This document shows positions 45,868-55,029 of a stretch of DNA of 64,000 bases, in pieces. Positions within the stretch are counted from its first letter, which is position 1. Every line of letters begins with the position of its first letter. Origin of the DNA: Andreprevotia sp. IGB-42 (GTDB lineage: Bacteria; Pseudomonadota; Gammaproteobacteria; Burkholderiales; Chitinibacteraceae); assembly GCF_009848685.1 (NCBI RefSeq), contig NZ_WXTX01000005.1, positions 295,473 to 359,472 on the forward strand, read 5' to 3'. The notes under the pieces were generated by a model. That model was not told where the DNA came from and ran no database searches. It saw nothing but the letters and a program-made list of their open reading frames with translations. Both the position numbers and the translations under genes were made by a program.

Positions 45868-45877
45868 GTATTAATAC
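45868..45877. promoter_or_regulatory. Palindrome GTATTAATAC between transporter and GntR genes
   Basis: This perfect 10-bp palindrome lies in an AT-rich stretch of the divergent spacer, 91 bp upstream of the transporter start and 163 bp before the GntR start. GT...AC ends are usual for HutC/UTRA-type GntR operators, so it is a candidate site. Confidence 0.4.
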
Positions 45878-46040
45878 AAGTTGGTCGAAATAATTTGTTT
45901 GTATATTCTTATGCGGCCAGTAGTCGTGATAGCCGCTTTAGCCGGCACAAGCCCCGTGCGCGCTACCTATCACCCCCGCTTCCCTGATGCTGGCCTGCAT
46001 GGGGCTGCATCCCCGAAACCACCAGAAAAGCCTGCTTGCC

Positions 46041-46793
46041 ATGACGCTGCTCCGTCAAAACGTCACCTCGCTGTATGAACAGATCGCCGCCACCCTGCAG
46101 GCTGAAATCAACGCCGGCCAGTACGAACCCAGTGGCAAACTGCCGTCAGAGGCCGAGCTGTGCACGCGCTTTGCGGTCAGCCGCGTGACCGTGCGGCTGG
46201 CGCTGGGCAAGCTCACCGGGCAAGGCGTGGTCGAGCGCAAGCAGGGCAAGGGAACTTACGCCAGCGGCAAGCGTATCCGCCATGGACTCGATACCCTCAC
46301 CGGCTTTTTCGATGCGCTGGTGGCACAAGGCATCACGCCGGAAATGCGCCTCGTCACCAAGGATCGCGTCCCGCTGCCGGATCACCTCAAGCCCTTGTTC
46401 GGCCCGGCAGTGACTGAATGCCTGTTGTTGTGCCGCCTGCATCTGGTGGACGGCGAACCCGTCGCACTGGCTTGCAGCCATCTGCCCGTGGAAGTGGACA
46501 AACTTTCCTGGCAGTACGCCGAACAGCATTCCACCTATACCTTGCTGGCCGATAGCCTGGGCCAGCCGGTAGACCACGCGGATCTCGCTATCCGCGCCCA
46601 GCCTGCCGACAAGGAGCAGGCGCGCCTGTTGGGGGTACGCACCAATGCCGCGCTGCTGGTGATGGCCCGCGTATCCCATCTGGCAGATGGCCGTGTTTGC
46701 GATCACACGGTGTTCTACATCCGGCCAGAGCGTTACGAATTTGTGGTCAGCAGCGCCAGCGGTGCCAGGCTGGCCAACCGGGAAGACCGTTAA
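46041..46793 (+). CDS. GntR-family regulator with UTRA ligand domain
   Basis: ATG 46041 (MTLLRQNVTSLYEQIAATLQ) gives 250 aa. The winged helix-turn-helix (about 5-75) is canonical: GQYEPSGKLPSEAELCTRFAVSRVTVRLALGKLTGQGVVERKQGKGTYA. The UTRA domain (about 90-240) follows, with VDGEPVALACSHLPVE and RVCDHTVFYIRPERYEFVV. It is divergent from the transporter cluster and most likely represses it until a related compound is bound; this is inferred from arrangement. Confidence 0.92.
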   Translation: MTLLRQNVTSLYEQIAATLQAEINAGQYEPSGKLPSEAELCTRFAVSRVTVRLALGKLTGQGVVERKQGKGTYASGKRIRHGLDTLTGFFDALVAQGITPEMRLVTKDRVPLPDHLKPLFGPAVTECLLLCRLHLVDGEPVALACSHLPVEVDKLSWQYAEQHSTYTLLADSLGQPVDHADLAIRAQPADKEQARLLGVRTNAALLVMARVSHLADGRVCDHTVFYIRPERYEFVVSSASGARLANREDR

Positions 46794-46918
46794 GCAGGTT
46801 CATCCTGAGCCCCGCACGAGGTTTCGCTGCTCAACCCGGCTTTCTTCACCTGTTGCGCTGCGCGTAGTACGTTGCCCCCGGCAATGCGGGTGCTTCGTTT
46901 GGCAGACGATGTTGCCAT
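46790..46918 (-). CDS. Doubtful 42-aa small protein
   Basis: An ATG at 46918 begins a 42-codon frame (MATSSAKRSTRIAGGNVLRA... ending CGAQDEPA) with an AGGAAG 11 bases upstream. It overlaps the GntR stop by four bases on the opposite strand. The basic N-terminal half and the SSETSCGAQDE tail look more like protein than random frame, but no family is recognised. Confidence 0.22.
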   Translation of the reverse strand: MATSSAKRSTRIAGGNVLRAAQQVKKAGLSSETSCGAQDEPA

Positions 46919-47190
46919 TTCCCGGTGTGCTTCCTGGTTCTTCCTTACAGGGGCTTCAGTATGCGATGACAATCACATGTTGCTCATTTGCAACAACTAT
47001 TTTCCATGTTTCAAGTCCAAACCCGCAGTGGTCGTGAGTGCCGGGCAGGTTCCATGTTGCTGCCCGATTACCTCCGACGAAAGGCGTTGACCCATCTCAT
47101 GCCACTCCCATATCGTGCGGAAGTTTTTTTGCTTAAACAGCCGTAAGTAAGTTTTTTTACGACTAATTCTTACAATATTGGGTTGCGCGC
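46919..47190. other. Upstream region of the 2544-aa gene
   Basis: No gene is visible. The last 70 bases are T-rich and include TACAAT (47171-47176), a possible -10 box only 14 bases before the ATG, and AAGTTTTTTTG and AAGTTTTTTTAC runs. No clear ribosome site precedes 47191. No riboswitch motif was found. Confidence 0.35.
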
Positions 47191-50100
47191 ATGGGCATGG
47201 GTAAAGCCGGTCGTTTGGGGCGGTGGGGTGTTGTCGCGGCGTTTTTGCTGCTGTCGGGTCTGGCTGTAGCGCTGACGCTATCCCCCGCGGTGCAGAAAGG
47301 GTTGACCTGGCTGCAGGCACAGGTGAAGACCGACGGTAGTTTGCAGAACGAAGCCGATTCAGTGGCTACGCCATTGCAAAGCCGCGCCGAAACCTTGCGC
47401 ACGCTGCAATTGCTGGCATCCGCCGCACCATCGGCGTTGCTGCAAAGCGTGGCCGGTGAAACGGACAGCAATACCGAATACCTGGCGCGGCAAGTGCTGG
47501 CACTCGGTGGTAGCGGCCAGGATGTGAGTGCGCGTCTGGCGTTGCTGGCAGGCCGGCAGAATACCGATGGCGGCTATGGCGCTGCAGAAGGCCACCCCAG
47601 CAACGCGCTCGATTCCGCCTGGGCACTGGCTGCGCTGTCTTCCGTCAGCCAGGGCCAGAGTGCCGCGGCCAGCGCGGTGCGCCTTTACCTGATCAACCAG
47701 CTGCAGGCTGATGGCGCCATGCCCGCCGCCAGCGATGCCGCACGCATCCAGGCCAGTGCCCTCACGCTGATCGCACTGGCCATGACCACGCCAGACCTGA
47801 ATGTATCCACCACGCAAGGCAAGCTCGCCACCTGGCTGGCCAGCCGGCAAGGCAACGATGGTGCGTGGCTGGGCGATACCTATCTGACCGCCTATGCACT
47901 GGCGGCACTGGCGCCCATCAGTTCGGACCAGGTACTGCGCGGCAACGCCAGCGCCTTCTTGTTGCAAGGACAGAACGCGGCAGGCGGCTGGAAGGATGAT
48001 CCCTTCCTGACCGCTGTGGTGCTGCGTGTGCTGTCTGGCGCTACTGATGTGGCCCCGGTGGTGGGCGCCGCCATTTCCGGCCAGCTGATCGACAGTGGCG
48101 GCAACGCCTTGCCAGGTGCGAGCGTGGTGCTGAACAGCCAGCAAACCACGCAGACCGACAGTAGCGGCCGCTTCAAGCTGGCCGGCCTCAATGCCGGCAG
48201 CTACGCCGCCGCCTACAGCAAGGCCGGCTATACCGGCCTGAGCAAAAGCTACACGCTGGCTGCCAACCAGAATCTGGATGTCGGCACACTGCAGCTCACC
48301 AACAACCCTACCACGGCCATCGTGCGCGGGCATGTCACCACCGGCGCGCAGGATGTGGCGGTGAAGGGCGCCTCGGTCAGCATCGTGGGCGCCAGCACGC
48401 TCAACGCGGTCACGGATGCCAACGGCAACTATGAAATCAGCGGTGTTACCCCCGGCAACCTTGGTATCGTGATTTCCGCCAGCGGCCTGCAGGCGGCACA
48501 AGCCACTGCCACCGGCGTGGCAGGGCAAACACTGGTGTTCTCCCCCAAGTTGTTTGCGGTGGGCGATACCGTCCCCGGCAGCGGCCACCTGTTCGGCAAG
48601 GTGGTTGCCGCAGGCAGCGGCAAGCCGCTGGCCGGCGTCACGCTGGTGGCCGCCGGCAAAACCCTGGCCACCACGGCGGCCAACGGCCAGTTTGCCGTTG
48701 ATCTCACTCCGGGCAATTACCCCATTGCTGTCGCACTCGCCGGTTACAAGGGCGTGAGCTTTGATGTCACGCTGCCTGCCGGCAGCAATGCCGATGCCGG
48801 CACCATCCAGCTGCAATCGCAGCAAACCACCACCAGCATGACCGGCAAGGTCACCCGTGCCAGTGATGGCCAGCCTGTCTATGGCGCCAAGGTGGAAATC
48901 ATCGGCGGCGCATCGGCCACTACCAATGCAGCAGGCCAATACAGCCTGGCCGGCCTCAGCGGCAGCAGCTTCCCGGTGCGTATTTCCAGCGCCGGTTATG
49001 TCACGCAATCATGGAGCTTCGAGCTGGCGCAGCCGGCCGATGTCGAGCGTGATTTCAGCCTGAGCGCAGAAGCCAGCAAGGGCACGCTCGATTTGTCCGA
49101 TCTGGTGCTTGCTACGTCGCAGGTACCCGCCGCCACGGATGTGCGCGCCACCGCCACCATCAGCAACAGTGGCGCCGATGCCGTAGCCGGTGCCATCACA
49201 CTGCAAATCCTCAGTGCAGATGGCAAGGTCGTCAGCAGCGGCACCGCCTATCAGGCCGATGGCGCCACCCCGCTGGGTATCGCCAATATCGCAGGCGGCG
49301 CGCAACAGCCGGTGGTGCTGCGCTGGAACAGCGGCCAGTTTGCCGCGGGCACTTATACCTTGATCGCACGCATCAGCGAGGCTGGAACACTCTCACGGGA
49401 CAACCTGCTGGGCCGCGTGCTGGCCACGCGTCAGGTGGCATTGGCCATCACCGGCAAATCGCTATTCAGTGGCTCGGTCGCTGCCGATCCCCCTGTGCTG
49501 CAGGCCAATAGCCAGACCCCGGTAAACCTGACTGCCGTGCTGCAAAACAGCGGCAACATCCCGCTGCCGGCCGCCGATTACACCCTGCGCATCCGCGACA
49601 AGAAAACAGCTGCCGTGGTGGTCACCAAAACCGCCAGCGGCGCACTCACCGCGCCGGCCGGCTTGCTCAGCCTGGATTTTGGGAGCTGGCAGCCTGCCGC
49701 CGCAGCGGAGTACCTGCTGGAAGTGACCGCAGCGGATCCAGCCTTTGGCCAGATCACCGGTGCGTTCTATGTGGGGGATGCCGCCAAGGCCAGCTTCAGC
49801 GTGGATAAATCCACCGTATTGCCCGGTAACCAGAACGTGCACGGCACGGTGAAGATCACCGGCATGGACGTCGTGAACGGCTCGATTTCGGATCCGCTGG
49901 CGCCGTTGATCAAGACGGCGGTGCAGAAGGCGATGGATTACAACAACCCGGTGGCGGCTGGTTGGTTGACCAGTAACAAATGTCTGGGTTGCCATGTGGG
50001 CGCACAGGCGTTTGTTGGCGATGCCTTGACGCAGAAAATTGCCACCACTTCGCCGGTGGAGCGCACATCAGTGTTTAATTCTTTGATTACCAGCCAGCAA

Positions 50101-53100
50101 GCAGACGGCTCGGTTTACGCTTCGCATTCGGAGTTCAGGCGGACACAGACCATGCTGGCGATGTGGGCATTCACATCCGTGCCTGAGAAACAAAAAGTAA
50201 TCCGCAGCATTTTGCCTGGTGCCCAGTTTCTTATCGATACGCAAGGCGGCGGTGGCGATTGGTGGTCAGACTACACATCTGGCTGGTTCAATAGCAGTGC
50301 AGCCAATACTGCATTCAATGTAGGCAGTCTCGCAAAAAGTATTTCAGCACTCGCTTCGTTGCCTGCATCGGAAAAGTACGTCTATCAATCACAAGCAATG
50401 ACCATTCCGGGCTATACCGGGGGCTTTTCCAAATACAGAAAAGTGCTCAGGCAATCCAATGGTGACCTTTACTTTCTGGATCACGAAAGCCTGAAGGTCA
50501 TTCATCCTGATGGCACTTACGCCATTCTTATGTCCGGATTATCCAATACCTATTCTTTTGCCATTCGCCCGGATGGTGCAATTTACGTCACAACCGCTGC
50601 ATCATTGGTGGTACGCAAACCAGACGGTACGGTCAGGACCGACAATGCAGTCAAAGGCACAGATGTCATATTTGATGGTGCTGGTATTGCATATGTAACT
50701 GATTGCTTCGCGGACAAGATCCTGAAAATCTTGCCGGACGGTACGGTTTCTGAATTCATGAAGGCGGGGCCGCTTAATTGGCCTTATAGCTTGGCCTTGG
50801 ATGGGGAAGATCTTCTCGTTCTCAATGCAGGCGGCCGCAATCTCCTGCGTGTCAAGCCGGAAAAAACCACTACAGTTCTTAGTCAGTTCCCCATGGCTAA
50901 TCCGGACTACATCAGGAAATTCGGGGACACCTGGTATGTATCGACCGACAATGGCCTTTACCAGTTGGATAAAGATTGGATTGCCAGTGCGCTTGTGCCT
51001 GCAGGGCCATTTGGTGATTTCACATTGCTTGAAAATGGCGATTTTCTTACTGGTGGCGGTGGCTCTGAATTGATTTTGCTGAAAAAACGACCTGTTGACG
51101 AGGTCGCATTTAATAACCGGGCCCAAGAAGCACTGATTCGGGGCGTGAGCTGGTTGCTGGATGGAGAGGATGGCCGGCACACCGATTATGCGCTGGAGCA
51201 CGCTCGCAGGCTGATGGCGTTTGGCGAAGCGCTAAAAGTGCTCAAAGATGAGGGCCTGAAGCAGCGGGTTCGCGAAGCGATGCAAGTTTCTGATGCTGCA
51301 TTGCGTGCAACCCAGCGCGGTGATGGTGCATGGGGCCGCTATAACGGCTATGTCAGTGATTCGATGGTCACCGCTCAAGTTGGCTATGCGCTCGACTATC
51401 TGGAGCCATCACCTAAAGACCCGGTAATCCAGAACGCCATCAAGTTCCTGCTCAGCCATCAGCAGGCCGATGGCTCGTGGTCCAGCGAGAGCAAGGTTCT
51501 GGATACACGCCTGTCTGCCACCACGTGGGTATCGATCTGGCTCCCCATCGCACTCGACCGCATCGGCGGCATCGATACCAAGCTCACCCTCAAGATGCCG
51601 GCCAATGTGCAGCTCAGCAACCCGTCGCTGCTACCTACATCAGTGCTCAACGGCACAGATGGCACAGCCACCTACCAGTGGGCCATGCAGGGCGTGACTG
51701 CCAATAGCCAGGAAGTGCAATTCGATCTGGCCCTGCAGAACCTGGGCCTGGGTGAGAACCGCGCTGTCGCCAGCGATGCCTTCCTTACCTTCAACAATTC
51801 GTTTACCGGTACGCCGCAGCAGGCGCCGGTCGGCATCCCGTCGGTACTGGGGAGTGCTTTTCTGTCTGTCGGGGTGGCAACGGATCAGGCCAGCTATCCG
51901 GCCAATACCGCAGTCACGCTTACCGCACAGATTGCCAACCCTGGGCCGGTGGCCAATGGCGGCAGCGTGCAGTTCAGCGTGCTGGATGCCGGCAAGAACC
52001 TGGTGGCAGCACTGGGCACCTCGCCGGTGATCAATGTGGCGTCCAATGGCACACAAAGCACCGCCATGGCATGGAATACCGGCGTGGTGCAGTCCGGCAA
52101 TTACCTTGCGCAAGCCACCTTGCTGGATGCCAACGGCAAAACCATCCAGGTGGCGCAGCAAGCGTTTGCCGTGGTGGCAGGGGCTGCCGGCAATGCCACG
52201 GCGGGTGCCAAGCTCAGCACCGACAAGGCCAGCTACGCCGCCAACGATATCGTGCAGGTCACCAGCCGCGTGCTCGATCTGACTGCCAACACGCCGCTCA
52301 ATAACCTGGTGGTGGTTACCCGCGTGCTGAACCCGGATGGCAGCGAGCGCCTGCGCAAGCAGGAAGCCTTGGCGCAACTGCAGGCTGGCCAGACCAAGGA
52401 TTATGGCTACAGCCTGAGCCTGGTGAATGCGCCGGTGGGCAATTACCCGGTATCGCTCACCGTGCAGGATGCCGCTGGCGTAGTGCTGGCACAGCAAAGC
52501 ACGCAGTTTGCGGTGGATTCGTCCGCCAGCAATGGCAGCGGCGTGCTGGGTGCGCTGACGGTCTCGCCCAATCCGGTCAATCAGGGGGCAGTGATTGCGC
52601 TCAATGCCGGTGTCACCAACAAGGGCAACAGCGCGCTGACCAATCTGCCGCTGACGGTGCGGGTGATCGACCCGGCCACCAGCACGGTGCTGGGGCAGTG
52701 GGCGCAAGCGTCGTCGATCAATCCGGGCCAGACGGCAGCGCAAGCCAGCAACTGGACAGTGACTACTGCACCCAATACCAAGCTGATCGCGGTATTGAGC
52801 GCCACCTTCGCCGGCAAGGAAATCACCCTGGCGCAAGAGCCGTTCACCGTGGTGGGCGCCAGCGTCAAGCTCGATACCGGTGTGCGCCTGGATGCCGGTA
52901 ATCGCATCCTGGTGTGGTATAGCTGCGGCGCCAACTGGTGGGGCAGCAACAGCCCGCTGCTGGCCAACCAGCCGTGCTTCACCAGCCGCAAGCAGCAACT
53001 GCAGACCTTGCTCAATGCCCAGGGCGTGCAATACCAGATTGCCGCCAGCGAGGCCGAGTTCCTGCAACTGATGCGTGGCGGCCGCCATAACCAGTACTGG

Positions 53101-54825
53101 TTGCTGGGGCAGATCGAACACAGCAAGCGCAGCACATTGCTGGAGCTGCGCGAGATGGTCAACCGTGGCAATACCGTGGTGATCGACAGTAGTGCACTGG
53201 CCTTGGGCAATGGCGAACTGGCCGCGCTGGCGGGCAGCAGCCTGGCAGGCACCTTCAATGCCGCCAGCCAGAGCATCACGCTCAAGAGCGGGCTGTTCCA
53301 GCCGGGCAGCACCAGCAGTGCGGGGCAGCCGGCTTGCCTTGCCACTGCCAGCGGCCAGGTGCAGGCCACGCTGGTGGGGGGCGCGCTGGCGGTCAACAAT
53401 GGTTGCCCGACTGCGCCCACGCACCCGGCCATCGTCACCAACAGCTACGGCAAGGGCCAGGCATTGCTGTTTGCCTACGATGTGCTCGATACCCTGCAGG
53501 CGGGCGGTACCGCCAGTACTGCGGTATTCAACACCGCGCAGGCCAGCCTGGTGAACACTTTGCCGGCTGCCTACCCGATCGGCGATCTGGTGCCGGCGCG
53601 TATCGATGTGGTCAACCAGGGCGTGGCGGCTACGCTGGATGTGCTCAGCCGCTGGGCCAGCGGCGCACAAGCGCTTTACAGCCTGCCTGCCGCGCAGACC
53701 ACCGCTGCGCATGCAGATTGGTCCGGCATGGCCTTGCCGGCCAGCCAGCGCAAGGACTTCCGCCTGGGCTTCAGCGCACCGGCGCCGATCGGCCAGCAAA
53801 CGCTGGGTACCGCATTTGCCACCCTCACCAGCACTGGCACCTGGCTGCCATTCGGCAATACGCCGCTGCTGTACCAGGTGGTGGATCTGGAAACCCTGCT
53901 GGGCGCAGCCAATACCGGCGTACAGGCACTGCAGGCCGGCAACGCGGCGGATGTCACCGCGCTGGCCAATGCCAAGGCAGATCTGGCACGCGCCAGCAGC
54001 GAGGCACGCGCCGGCCAGTATTGCCCGGCCTTGCTCGATACGCTGGGCAGCATCGAATCCGTGCGCAGCTTCACCAGTAGCGATATCCGCGCCAGCCGCC
54101 TGGTGCTGGATGACCTGCTGCACGAGCTGATGCGCCGCGCCACCGCCTGCAACCCGCCGCAGCTGATGGATCGGGCCGTGCTCACCCTCAAGGACGATGG
54201 CCGCTTCAATGGCACCTCGGTAGCGGTCAACTCGCCGTATGGTGGTCTGCTCAACAAGCTGCCGGTGCTGGCAGGCGGCACGGTCATTGCCAGCAGCATC
54301 AACAGCCAGGTCAGCAGCAGCCCGTACAAGGCAGGCCAGCCCGCCACGCTGTATGGCGAGCAAGCCATCGTGCAGGAGAACAGCAACGTCAGTGCCGACG
54401 GGGATCGCTTCTTCCTCGAGTACTTTGGCTACACCAAGGCGCAGATCAGGCAGCAGGCCTACCGTATCAGCGGCAGCCAGTTCGTGACTGAAGCCCAGGC
54501 GGGCCGCCTGAACGGCAGCAAGGGCAAGTTCATCTGGGTGGATGGCGATGTCACCGCCAACCTGCCGCTGGCCAATATCGGCTTCAGTGCCGTCAATCAG
54601 CCGGGCGTGGTGCTGATCATCAACGGCAAGCTCACGCTCAACGCCGGCATGAGCATGTATGGCGTGCTGTACGGCATCGGTGATGCCAACGGCAACTGGG
54701 CGCTGAATGCGGCGGCGCCGATCATGGTGAACGGGCTGACGGCGGTGGAAGGCAACCTGAACATCAATGCGTCGTTGCACTTGGTGGATAACGCCGATTA
54801 CTACCGCGGGCTGGTCAGGCCGTAG
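47191..54825 (+). CDS. Giant exported mosaic protein: toroid, NHL, CxxCH and CARDB-like segments
   Basis: The 2544-aa protein has an N-terminal signal or anchor (WGVVAAFLLLSGLAVAL). Residues about 30-290 are alpha/alpha-toroid repeats of the prenyltransferase/squalene-cyclase type (LLAGRQNTDGGYGAAEGH, SRQGNDGAWLGDTYLTAYALAAL). About 300-640 contain four or more carboxypeptidase-regulatory-like beta domains. Near 931-935 is CLGCH, a c-type haem attachment motif. A second toroid block is interrupted at about 1080-1290 by an NHL/SMP-30-like propeller (HPDGTYAILMSG, IRPDGAIYVTT, LPDGTVSEFM). About 1550-1900 are CARDB-like domains, then a Rossmann-like segment (ILVWYSCGANWWGS) and a beta-helical C-terminus. 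No enzymatic role is assigned. It sits directly upstream of the RHS gene and probably works with it at the cell surface. Confidence 0.8.
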   Translation: MGMGKAGRLGRWGVVAAFLLLSGLAVALTLSPAVQKGLTWLQAQVKTDGSLQNEADSVATPLQSRAETLRTLQLLASAAPSALLQSVAGETDSNTEYLARQVLALGGSGQDVSARLALLAGRQNTDGGYGAAEGHPSNALDSAWALAALSSVSQGQSAAASAVRLYLINQLQADGAMPAASDAARIQASALTLIALAMTTPDLNVSTTQGKLATWLASRQGNDGAWLGDTYLTAYALAALAPISSDQVLRGNASAFLLQGQNAAGGWKDDPFLTAVVLRVLSGATDVAPVVGAAISGQLIDSGGNALPGASVVLNSQQTTQTDSSGRFKLAGLNAGSYAAAYSKAGYTGLSKSYTLAANQNLDVGTLQLTNNPTTAIVRGHVTTGAQDVAVKGASVSIVGASTLNAVTDANGNYEISGVTPGNLGIVISASGLQAAQATATGVAGQTLVFSPKLFAVGDTVPGSGHLFGKVVAAGSGKPLAGVTLVAAGKTLATTAANGQFAVDLTPGNYPIAVALAGYKGVSFDVTLPAGSNADAGTIQLQSQQTTTSMTGKVTRASDGQPVYGAKVEIIGGASATTNAAGQYSLAGLSGSSFPVRISSAGYVTQSWSFELAQPADVERDFSLSAEASKGTLDLSDLVLATSQVPAATDVRATATISNSGADAVAGAITLQILSADGKVVSSGTAYQADGATPLGIANIAGGAQQPVVLRWNSGQFAAGTYTLIARISEAGTLSRDNLLGRVLATRQVALAITGKSLFSGSVAADPPVLQANSQTPVNLTAVLQNSGNIPLPAADYTLRIRDKKTAAVVVTKTASGALTAPAGLLSLDFGSWQPAAAAEYLLEVTAADPAFGQITGAFYVGDAAKASFSVDKSTVLPGNQNVHGTVKITGMDVVNGSISDPLAPLIKTAVQKAMDYNNPVAAGWLTSNKCLGCHVGAQAFVGDALTQKIATTSPVERTSVFNSLITSQQADGSVYASHSEFRRTQTMLAMWAFTSVPEKQKVIRSILPGAQFLIDTQGGGGDWWSDYTSGWFNSSAANTAFNVGSLAKSISALASLPASEKYVYQSQAMTIPGYTGGFSKYRKVLRQSNGDLYFLDHESLKVIHPDGTYAILMSGLSNTYSFAIRPDGAIYVTTAASLVVRKPDGTVRTDNAVKGTDVIFDGAGIAYVTDCFADKILKILPDGTVSEFMKAGPLNWPYSLALDGEDLLVLNAGGRNLLRVKPEKTTTVLSQFPMANPDYIRKFGDTWYVSTDNGLYQLDKDWIASALVPAGPFGDFTLLENGDFLTGGGGSELILLKKRPVDEVAFNNRAQEALIRGVSWLLDGEDGRHTDYALEHARRLMAFGEALKVLKDEGLKQRVREAMQVSDAALRATQRGDGAWGRYNGYVSDSMVTAQVGYALDYLEPSPKDPVIQNAIKFLLSHQQADGSWSSESKVLDTRLSATTWVSIWLPIALDRIGGIDTKLTLKMPANVQLSNPSLLPTSVLNGTDGTATYQWAMQGVTANSQEVQFDLALQNLGLGENRAVASDAFLTFNNSFTGTPQQAPVGIPSVLGSAFLSVGVATDQASYPANTAVTLTAQIANPGPVANGGSVQFSVLDAGKNLVAALGTSPVINVASNGTQSTAMAWNTGVVQSGNYLAQATLLDANGKTIQVAQQAFAVVAGAAGNATAGAKLSTDKASYAANDIVQVTSRVLDLTANTPLNNLVVVTRVLNPDGSERLRKQEALAQLQAGQTKDYGYSLSLVNAPVGNYPVSLTVQDAAGVVLAQQSTQFAVDSSASNGSGVLGALTVSPNPVNQGAVIALNAGVTNKGNSALTNLPLTVRVIDPATSTVLGQWAQASSINPGQTAAQASNWTVTTAPNTKLIAVLSATFAGKEITLAQEPFTVVGASVKLDTGVRLDAGNRILVWYSCGANWWGSNSPLLANQPCFTSRKQQLQTLLNAQGVQYQIAASEAEFLQLMRGGRHNQYWLLGQIEHSKRSTLLELREMVNRGNTVVIDSSALALGNGELAALAGSSLAGTFNAASQSITLKSGLFQPGSTSSAGQPACLATASGQVQATLVGGALAVNNGCPTAPTHPAIVTNSYGKGQALLFAYDVLDTLQAGGTASTAVFNTAQASLVNTLPAAYPIGDLVPARIDVVNQGVAATLDVLSRWASGAQALYSLPAAQTTAAHADWSGMALPASQRKDFRLGFSAPAPIGQQTLGTAFATLTSTGTWLPFGNTPLLYQVVDLETLLGAANTGVQALQAGNAADVTALANAKADLARASSEARAGQYCPALLDTLGSIESVRSFTSSDIRASRLVLDDLLHELMRRATACNPPQLMDRAVLTLKDDGRFNGTSVAVNSPYGGLLNKLPVLAGGTVIASSINSQVSSSPYKAGQPATLYGEQAIVQENSNVSADGDRFFLEYFGYTKAQIRQQAYRISGSQFVTEAQAGRLNGSKGKFIWVDGDVTANLPLANIGFSAVNQPGVVLIINGKLTLNAGMSMYGVLYGIGDANGNWALNAAAPIMVNGLTAVEGNLNINASLHLVDNADYYRGLVRP
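49980..51430 (+). other. AT-richer internal segment of the 2544-aa gene
   Basis: This stretch encodes the CLGCH site, part of the second toroid block and the NHL propeller. By eye its codon usage (AAT, TTT, ATT, GAA) is clearly more AT-rich than the flanking Ala/Gly-rich repeats, suggesting a module acquired from another source. Confidence 0.5.
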
Positions 54826-54843
54826 CGGTAAACGGTAGTACAA

Positions 54844-54884
54844 GGCTGCCGCCGCTACCTTGCGGTGGCAGCCCTGAAGTTTTT
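54844..54884 (+). terminator. Probable terminator after the 2544-aa gene
   Basis: GGCTGCCGCCGC (54844-54855) pairs with GCGGTGGCAGCC (54862-54873), a 12-bp stem with one G-T pair. A T5 run follows after six other bases, so termination may be partial. The RHS gene begins 146 bp further on. Confidence 0.5.
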
Positions 54885-55029
54885 GCAGTGATGCGGAGCC
54901 GCCGTAGCAGCCCTGGTCTGGCGTCAGAACGCCAGCAGGGCATTGCCAGCGGCTCCCGAATGAATACCCGTGCCGCCGGGGCCGTTGTTGCTCCGGCTAC
55001 TTTGTTCAATTGCGTTGGTAGAGCCAAGC

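Noticed and set aside
46919..47190. Possible c-di-GMP or other riboswitch before the giant exported protein
   Set aside because: No conserved riboswitch core or matching stem arrangement was found.
51640..54843. Minus-strand frame of 1067 codons
   Set aside because: It is antisense to the 2544-aa gene; no ribosome site or recognisable motif.
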